Below, in pieces: positions 6,943 through 10,175 of a stretch of DNA of 10,175 bases. Within the stretch, counting starts at the first letter, position 1. Each line of letters starts with the position of its first letter. The translations under genes and the position numbers were made by a program. Source of the stretch: CAZVWJ01 sp964631325 (lineage in GTDB: Bacteria; T1Sed10-126); contig CAZVWJ010000071.1 in NCBI GenBank assembly GCA_964631325.1, forward strand, positions 1 to 10,175, written 5' to 3'. The notes below the pieces were generated by a model that ran no database searches, was not told where the DNA came from, and saw only the letters and a program-made list of their open reading frames with translations.

Positions 6943-7030
6943 TTACTTCCCCCGGAGATGAAGATTCATCTCATCCGGGACGAAGGTAAGAACATGACCC
7001 ACCAGAGGGACGGAGCCCGGGGGAACTACT
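6943..7030. other. Structured GC-rich intergenic element with competing stems
   Basis: TTCCCCCGG at 6947-6955 is perfectly complementary to CCGGGGGAA at 7017-7025. The same 5' arm can instead form a local hairpin: CCCG 6951-6954 with CGGG 6976-6979, then GAGATGA 6955-6961 with TCATCTC 6966-6972 around loop AGAT. An imperfect extension (TTACTTC at 6943-6949 against GAAGGTAA at 6982-6989) lengthens the local form. It starts immediately after the gspD stop and lies between convergent operons. No T-run follows on either strand within a few bases, so it is not a standard intrinsic terminator. I do not recognise it as a known riboswitch or ribozyme. It could be a bidirectional transcription barrier, an mRNA 3'-end stabiliser, or a small palindromic repeat. 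Confidence 0.5.
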
Positions 7031-7068
7031 GAGGGCCAGGACGGGTGATGTCGTGGAAATACATGAAT

Positions 7069-7500
7069 TTATTGATCGTGTAATACATTTAACTCCATAA
7101 TTCGGGCCGACTCATTCATAGTTTGATCATAGGTGAGAATGTGAACAGGGGGCTCAAGAGATCTCTGCAAATCACAGGCTGTTGATATATGTATAGCGTC
7201 AAACCCCCGGAGTGGGTGTTGCTTTGCCAGGCGACCGGCCCGCTTAGATATTGTTTCTCCAACATCAAACACAATATAATCGTTCCAGTCCGCCGTAAAA
7301 TCATTCAGGCATCGCTCAAGCTGTACTCCCGATATACGTTTTTGTCGCTGAATTTTTGTCAATGCCGCAATAGTTTCCGCATAAGCAACCCGGGAGGTCG
7401 CCACGGCATCGACATTCTCCAGGTGAGCCCGAGTTTCAGCACTGTGCTTCTCCTCGACGTACAATTTGACGATAGCGCTAGTATCGAAGTAGGCAATCAT
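7069..7500 (-). CDS. vapC: PIN-domain toxin ribonuclease (VapC-type)
   Basis: This 143-residue protein is the length of a complete VapC. The four acidic residues that hold Mg2+ for endoribonuclease activity are all visible: D6 in YFDTSAI, E42 in AYAETIAAL, D101 in RGFDAIHISTA and D125 in LTYDQTM. Family members cut tRNAs or other RNAs in the cytoplasm and are neutralised by their antitoxin. The ATG at 7500 overlaps the antitoxin stop by four bases (ATGA), so the pair is translationally coupled, with the antitoxin first. The reading frame looks intact and active. It converges on gspD. The RNA target cannot be deduced from the sequence. Confidence 0.92.
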   Translation of the reverse strand: MIAYFDTSAIVKLYVEEKHSAETRAHLENVDAVATSRVAYAETIAALTKIQRQKRISGVQLERCLNDFTADWNDYIVFDVGETISKRAGRLAKQHPLRGFDAIHISTACDLQRSLEPPVHILTYDQTMNESARIMELNVLHDQ

Positions 7501-7763
7501 CGGCGATCTTCAAGCACAATCTCCGACACAGGAGTGCCCTCAACAGTCACTGGATTGAGTGATCCCTCTGGTTTGTCACCATTCCAGTGCACCTGCTCTT
7601 TCTGAAGTAATTTTAATAGAGGTTCATCCAACTCACCTTTCGAGGGAGTAATTCTCGCAATTTCCTCCCCATATTTCGTAATCCGGATCGTTTCGCCCTC
7701 CTGTACCTTATGTAAGTATTCACTGAAATTATCTCGTAATTCACGTATTCCTAAAGTGACCAT
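7497..7763 (-). CDS. Phd/YefM-type antitoxin of the PIN toxin
   Basis: From ATG 7763 (88 residues) the protein starts MVTLGIRELRDNFSEYLHKV, then GETIRITKYGEEIARITP: the Phd/YefM fold, in which an N-terminal strand and helix pair dimerise to bind the operator. The C-terminal part (about residues 50-88, acidic and Pro/Glu-rich) would wrap the toxin. The start is chosen because AAAGGAGGG lies just upstream on the minus strand (about 7770-7778). An earlier in-frame start at 7796 has no such site and would lie inside the promoter and operator. The gene is the first of a two-gene operon with the PIN toxin, overlapping it by four bases. Phd-type antitoxins usually repress their own operon, and the inverted repeat across the -10 box fits this. 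Confidence 0.88.
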   Translation of the reverse strand: MVTLGIRELRDNFSEYLHKVQEGETIRITKYGEEIARITPSKGELDEPLLKLLQKEQVHWNGDKPEGSLNPVTVEGTPVSEIVLEDRR

Positions 7764-7778
7764 AAATTTCCCTCCTTT

Positions 7779-7796
7779 GTGGTCATAATATACCAC
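7779..7796. promoter_or_regulatory. Putative antitoxin operator overlapping the -10 box
   Basis: GTGGT at 7779-7783 and ACCAC at 7792-7796 form a five-base inverted repeat with an eight-base centre that contains most of the -10 hexamer. The position suits autorepression by the Phd-type antitoxin. The repeat is short, so chance is possible. Confidence 0.4.
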
Positions 7797-7815
7797 TCAG
7801 GTTACCAGAAATCAA
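7787..7815 (-). promoter_or_regulatory. Promoter of the Phd/PIN operon
   Basis: On the minus strand, TTGATT (complement of 7810-7815) is followed after exactly 17 bases by TATATT (complement of 7787-7792). Both are close to sigma-70-type consensus hexamers. Transcription would start near 7780, a few bases before the ribosome binding site of the antitoxin. Confidence 0.65.
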
Positions 7816-8133
7816 GTTTTTTTGGAAACTCATTCGGGATTTTCCAAAAACCAAAATTGTTTGAAGCCCTCTTGACCAGTTGTATAGATGCTCTACGCAG
7901 AACTGCACGAGAGATTGTTAAAATCTTTTTCCGTATATCAACAGAAAAGCGAAAATATATTCCACATTCTAAGTATACCGATCAAAAGGAGGAAAATGTG
8001 GCCGCTTATTTAATATCCTTGAAAAATTTTATGGGGAGTTCCCACTTGATTCACTCTTGTAACGAGTGGATGGAAGCGTAACTAAAGTTTAACTGCGACC
8101 CAAGGGTTCGAATTCGTTTCTCTTTCATAAGAA
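7816..8133. other. AT-rich intergenic region between divergent TA modules
   Basis: No convincing gene is seen. The only notable signal is a perfect AAAGGAGG at 7985-7992 placed five bases before GTG 7998, which opens a 27-codon frame ending in TAA at 8079-8081 (MAAYLISLKN...). That peptide resembles nothing I recognise. The frame is open further upstream to 7779, but that part overlaps the opposing promoter and reads as non-coding. It may be the tail of a lost gene. Confidence 0.4.
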
Positions 8134-8162
8134 TTGAATTCAACTCTTTTTACTACTATACT
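8134..8162 (+). promoter_or_regulatory. Promoter of the second TA operon
   Basis: TTGAAT at 8134-8139, a 17-base spacer and TATACT at 8157-8162 make a good sigma-70-type promoter. The expected start of transcription (near 8169) falls on the ribosome binding site GGAGGG at 8169-8174, so the leader would be very short. Confidence 0.6.
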
Positions 8163-8180
8163 TAATTTGGAGGGATTAAA

Positions 8181-8354
8181 GTGGATAAAAAATTAGCTTT
8201 TAAACGAATTGAGGACATAGAGGCTGATTTAGAAGAGCTAAAGAGAGATCTGCGTCAAACAAAAAGTACACAACTATCGGGGCTATGGAAAACTGCCAAA
8301 GTTGAAGAAAAGGATTTACAGAAAGCAGAAGACTCTCTCTTCGATCTCAGTTAA
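8181..8354 (+). CDS. Small antitoxin partner of PIN toxin 2
   Basis: This 57-residue gene starts at GTG 8181, six bases after a perfect GGAGGG (8169-8174), and ends at TAA 8352-8354. The protein is a charged helix or coiled coil in its first half (FKRIEDIEADLEELKRDLRQ). Its C-terminal half reads LSGLWKTAKVEEKDLQKAEDSLF, which matches the toxin-binding tail seen in many small antitoxins of PIN toxins ('l.G.l.g...t.ediee.k.slf'). No DNA-binding domain is evident, so it may not regulate its own promoter. It ends three bases before the ancestral ATG of the toxin (8358). Calling it an antitoxin rests on this tail, its size and its position; the subfamily is unknown. Confidence 0.7.
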   Translation: MDKKLAFKRIEDIEADLEELKRDLRQTKSTQLSGLWKTAKVEEKDLQKAEDSLFDLS

Positions 8355-8363
8355 GATATGTAC

Positions 8364-8383
8364 ACTGTTGATAACTGTTGATA
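8364..8383 (+). repeat. Perfect 10-bp tandem duplication at the toxin 5' end
   Basis: ACTGTTGATA at 8364-8373 is repeated exactly at 8374-8383. With one copy, ATG 8358 reads directly into the PIN domain as MYTVDTHALVW. With two copies, that ATG meets TGA at 8379-8381 after seven residues. Confidence 0.9.
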
Positions 8384-8751
8384 CTCATGCTCTCGTTTGG
8401 CATCTAACGGAAGACGATCACTTGGGAACCCAAGCCAGGAAACTATTAAATAAAGCGGATATGGGAAACGAAAATATGGTGGTTCCCACTATCGTCCTTG
8501 CCGAAGCATATTACATTTCGGAGAAATATAATAAATCTTTCGAGGGACTACTGGATAAAATTAATTCCTCTCCCAATTACTCTTCATACCCATTAAACCT
8601 CAAAATAATAGAACTTATCAAAGATCTCCCAGAAGTTTACTCGATTCATGATGCGATAATAGTGGCTACCGCTAACATTTTGGAAACTGAACTAATTTCC
8701 AAAGATGAAACCATAGAGGAACAATCTGATGTAGCCACCCTCTGGAATTGA
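8368..8751 (+). CDS. PIN-domain toxin 2 (VapC-type), start disrupted by duplication
   Basis: Read from TTG 8368 the product is a 127-residue PIN ribonuclease with all acidic residues present: D5 in TVDTHALVWHL, E46 in LAEAYYI, D95 in SIHDAIIVATA and D113 in ISKDET. This is the subfamily that normally begins MYxVDTHA. The matching ATG at 8358 lies three bases after the antitoxin stop but is now out of frame because of the 10-bp duplication at 8364-8383. In-frame options are TTG 8368, without a clear ribosome binding site, or TTG 8302 inside the antitoxin gene, which would add 22 unlikely residues. The toxin is therefore probably weakly made or silent, while the rest of the reading frame is undamaged, which implies a recent event. 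The gene looks like a module-internal mutation rather than a decayed fossil. Confidence 0.82.
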   Translation: MITVDTHALVWHLTEDDHLGTQARKLLNKADMGNENMVVPTIVLAEAYYISEKYNKSFEGLLDKINSSPNYSSYPLNLKIIELIKDLPEVYSIHDAIIVATANILETELISKDETIEEQSDVATLWN

Positions 8752-9053
8752 TTCAAACCTATTTCGCGGACTGAATCAGACGCGTATTCGCCACATTCAT
8801 AACTTTTTTGAGTGAGAATAATTCAATCTCCAATTCTTCACACATTTCCTTTGCATTTCTGCATTTGGCTACAGTTTTTTGTGTTCTATGAGTCACGGCT
8901 TAATTTCATCATTTCAATCCAACATCATACAACTTAAAATGACGGAGTTAAACTATCTGAACTAATTCGCCCGGAACTTATCCCTTCAGACTTTAAATCT
9001 CCGTCCCCCTTTAAGCCTCCAGGGCAAGGGACGTAGGCTTCGGGTTGCCGGAA
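8752..9053. other. Intergenic region, possible gene remnant on minus strand
   Basis: No recognised gene is present. On the minus strand a frame from GTG 8896 to the stop at 8759 encodes 45 residues (ending MNVANTRLIQSAK) with a coding-like helical pattern but no ribosome binding site; it may be a remnant of an antitoxin or other small protein. TGATTCA 8749-8755 and TGAATCA 8772-8778 form a weak inverted repeat just after the PIN toxin stop. Near the right end AAGCCT (9013-9018) and AGGCTT (9035-9040) form another inverted repeat downstream of the TumA-like gene, again without a clear T-run. Confidence 0.35.
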
Positions 9054-9461
9054 TCACGCAACCGCCTTGATCTTGATGTCAATATCAATTTCATCATAGG
9101 GGATAAACGGCTGCTTGGCCTGGCCGGCCTGTTTGTAATAAATAATTCCATACTGTTCCAGAACATCCAGGTCATCGTGAACCTCCCCCTTGCCTCGCTC
9201 CAGCTTGCGAGCCAGGTCCCGGATGCTTTCGGGCCGCTCATTTTCCATGAGCCATTTAATCATCTCCAGGCGCTTCGCGGTTAAAAGTTTCCGGAACAAA
9301 CCGGGCGATTCGAAATTCAACACGTGCTCATTTGCGTTCTCCCCCTGTTCGATGGAACGCACCGACTCAGTAAGATCCCGGAAGGACTCCTCAAGGGACT
9401 CGGAGCGAATCGTAAGCACTCCCCCGGCTTCCTCAATTTCCTCCTGAAAATCATGTTCCAT
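9054..9461 (-). CDS. tumA: TumA-type antitoxin, HVO_A0114 family winged-helix protein
   Basis: This 135-residue protein has an N-terminal helical segment (EEIEEAGGVLTIRSESLEESFRDL) that precedes a winged helix-turn-helix. LLTAKRLEMIKWLMEN (about 59-74) is followed by SIRDLARKLERGKGEVHDDLDVLEQYGIIYY (about 79-109) and a C-terminal strand pair ending in IDIDIKIKA. This is the pattern of the HVO_A0114 putative DNA-binding family, which is the partner encoded after TumE toxins. It would bind the toxin and probably the operon promoter. Its start (ATG 9461) is seven bases after the TumE stop. The only strong ribosome binding site is AGGAGG within the last codons of TumE, 13 bases away, which suggests coupled re-initiation. 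The toxin-first order is the usual one for this family. Confidence 0.8.
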   Translation of the reverse strand: MEHDFQEEIEEAGGVLTIRSESLEESFRDLTESVRSIEQGENANEHVLNFESPGLFRKLLTAKRLEMIKWLMENERPESIRDLARKLERGKGEVHDDLDVLEQYGIIYYKQAGQAKQPFIPYDEIDIDIKIKAVA

Positions 9462-9468
9462 AGGAATT

Positions 9469-9759
9469 CTAAAGCCTCCTTAAAAAATTCTCCAACAACT
9501 TCGAAATGCTTCCAGGATAGGACAGCGGCTTGACCTGCCCCCTGACGTGTTGATGATGTCGAGTTGAATGACCCTCATACTTATGCGAATTATCATACCT
9601 GAGAAGCGTCTGCCCCGTCCGCGGATCCCACAACTGGAAACTATATTTGAATTCGGACGGATACTGCTCGGGGTCGTCAATTTTATAGAGTACAATTTCA
9701 ACAATCGTCCCGTCCTCGAGAATATCTCGCCGTTCGAGAATTTTTCGCGCGTCAGCCAT
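9469..9759 (-). CDS. tumE: TumE-family toxin (DUF6516-like)
   Basis: This small protein of 96 residues has the TumE/DUF6516 layout. An N-terminal beta pair (RDILEDGTIVEIVLYKID) precedes an aromatic strand (EFKYSFQLWD). A central RYDNSHKYEGHSTRHHQHV block follows, in which the family conserves 'RyDN.Hg...HhH', and the protein ends in a helix (ISKLLENFLRRL). TumE proteins are toxins of two-gene modules, counteracted by a downstream HTH antitoxin, as seen here. The molecular target is not established to my knowledge. The histidine cluster suggests a nuclease or metal-dependent activity, but that is inference. ATG 9759 overlaps the stop of the preceding ORF by eight bases, and no strong ribosome binding site is visible, so translation may be coupled to that ORF. 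Confidence 0.78.
   Translation of the reverse strand: MADARKILERRDILEDGTIVEIVLYKIDDPEQYPSEFKYSFQLWDPRTGQTLLRYDNSHKYEGHSTRHHQHVRGQVKPLSYPGSISKLLENFLRRL
9475..9480 (-). promoter_or_regulatory. Ribosome binding site for tumA inside the tumE 3' end
   Basis: AGGAGG on the minus strand encodes the last Arg-Arg of the TumE-like protein and is the only good Shine-Dalgarno before ATG 9461. The 13-base spacing is longer than usual. Confidence 0.45.
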
Positions 9760-10033
9760 TCATACCGTTCGCCTTATACCCTACCACAAAACAGGACAAA
9801 TGTCCAGTCCGGCCGGAAGATACCTCTATCTCGTCGTTCAAATTATTTTCCATCCCAAAATTTTCTGATCCATTCAAATCTAAAAAAATATCTCGGAAAC
9901 ATCCGAACCTGCGGAGGAAAGTAAGGTAAGAAAGCCAATCTAACGGTGAGAAAAATAATGGTTCTTCACATTGGCCTTGTGTATAAACTTGATACCAGTA
10001 ATTTTCGATAAATAATTTCAGTATATAAGTCAT
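9752..10033 (-). CDS. Uncharacterised 93-residue protein upstream of tumE
   Basis: I do not recognise this protein. It is rich in aromatic residues (MTYILKLFIENYWYQVY, then FFSPLDWLSYLTFLRRF), which resembles a compact soluble domain more than a membrane protein. A polar acidic C-terminal part follows (ENNLNDEIEVSSG). The start ATG 10033 overlaps the stop of an upstream minus-strand frame by four bases (ATGA), and its own stop overlaps tumE by eight bases. This chain of overlaps is the main argument that it is real. No Shine-Dalgarno precedes it, which fits translational coupling. It could be an accessory gene of the TumE module or an unrelated gene that happens to share the transcript. Confidence 0.5.
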   Translation of the reverse strand: MTYILKLFIENYWYQVYTQGQCEEPLFFSPLDWLSYLTFLRRFGCFRDIFLDLNGSENFGMENNLNDEIEVSSGRTGHLSCFVVGYKANGMNG

Positions 10034-10175
10034 AGTGATCTTAGTTTACCACCAACAAAATCATAATTAAACTGCTGAAAACGTTGCTGTATACGTTCCG
10101 GCTGAATAAAGACCAGCCGCGGGAAAAACAAGGGACAGTCCATAAAAACTCCAGATAAGCCCTCAACCATAAAAT
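10030..10175 (-). CDS. Partial or small uncharacterised protein at the window edge
   Basis: A minus-strand frame enters from the right edge and ends at TGA 10030-10032, overlapping the next gene's ATG (ATGA). The visible 47-48 codons read MVEGLSGVFMDCPLFFPRL, then VFIQPERIQQRFQQFNY, then DFVGGKLRSL. ATG 10170 is a possible start, but the frame is still open at the edge, so it may be the C-terminus of a longer protein. No family is recognised. Its support is the clean overlap with the following frame and a coding-like residue pattern. Confidence 0.4.
   Translation of the reverse strand, partial: FMVEGLSGVFMDCPLFFPRLVFIQPERIQQRFQQFNYDFVGGKLRSL

Noticed and set aside
6943..7030. Hammerhead or other self-cleaving ribozyme suggested by GGACGAAG
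   Set aside because: The required CUGAUGA core element and the three-stem geometry are absent.
7779..8081. 100-codon plus-strand frame across the TA spacer
   Set aside because: Its start lies inside the opposing promoter and operator, it has no ribosome binding site there, and the translation shows no recognisable domain. Only the last 27 codons have a plausible start signal.
8099..8120. GGGTTCGAATTC resembling a tRNA T-arm
   Set aside because: The flanking bases do not pair as a T-stem, and no acceptor or anticodon arms are present, so it is not a tRNA or a clear attachment site.
8749..8778. Intrinsic terminator after the second PIN toxin
   Set aside because: The seven-base inverted repeat has a 16-base loop and no following T-run.
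1..10175. CRISPR arrays, rRNA or tRNA genes
   Set aside because: No regularly spaced repeats and no conserved rRNA or tRNA segments were seen on either strand.

Overview
The window looks like a chromosomal piece of an uncultured, double-membrane (Gram-negative type) bacterium. It encodes a secretin with a signal peptide, class III pseudopilin leaders and a GspE-type ATPase, with GGAGG-type ribosome binding sites. Nothing identifies a phylum. The gene order of the secretion cluster (M-like, C-like, I-like, J-like, K-like, E, D) is not the classical proteobacterial gspC-to-M order, and the secretin is PilQ-like in its N-terminal half, so a less-studied lineage is likely.

Bases 1-6942, all on +, are part of a type II secretion / type IV pilus-like operon. 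In order they are: a C-terminal fragment resembling GspM/PilO; a GspC/PilP-like inner-membrane protein; an inserted 160-bp palindromic MITE or REP-like element with 15-bp terminal inverted repeats; three pseudopilin-type proteins (I-like, J-like and a K-like protein with an unusual repetitive body); the assembly ATPase gspE; and the secretin gspD. Most junctions overlap or are tight, so translation is probably coupled. Most genes start with GTG or TTG. The platform protein GspF, the major pseudopilin GspG, GspL and the prepilin peptidase are not in the window. The ATPase would power growth of a short periplasmic pseudopilus that pushes substrates through the secretin, with the C-like and M-like proteins linking the two membranes.

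Bases 6943-7068 separate this + operon from a convergent minus-strand operon. They hold a GC-rich structured element with two mutually exclusive pairings.

Bases 7069-10175 are an accessory region with three toxin-antitoxin modules: (1) a minus-strand Phd/YefM-type antitoxin plus PIN-domain toxin, with a visible promoter and operator; (2) a plus-strand 57-residue antitoxin (GTG start) plus PIN toxin, whose natural ATG has been put out of frame by a perfect 10-bp tandem duplication; (3) a minus-strand TumE-type toxin plus HVO_A0114/TumA-type winged-helix antitoxin, preceded by two overlapping uncharacterised small ORFs. The clearest specific observation is the 10-bp duplication, which inactivates or retunes the second PIN toxin and is reversible in principle.
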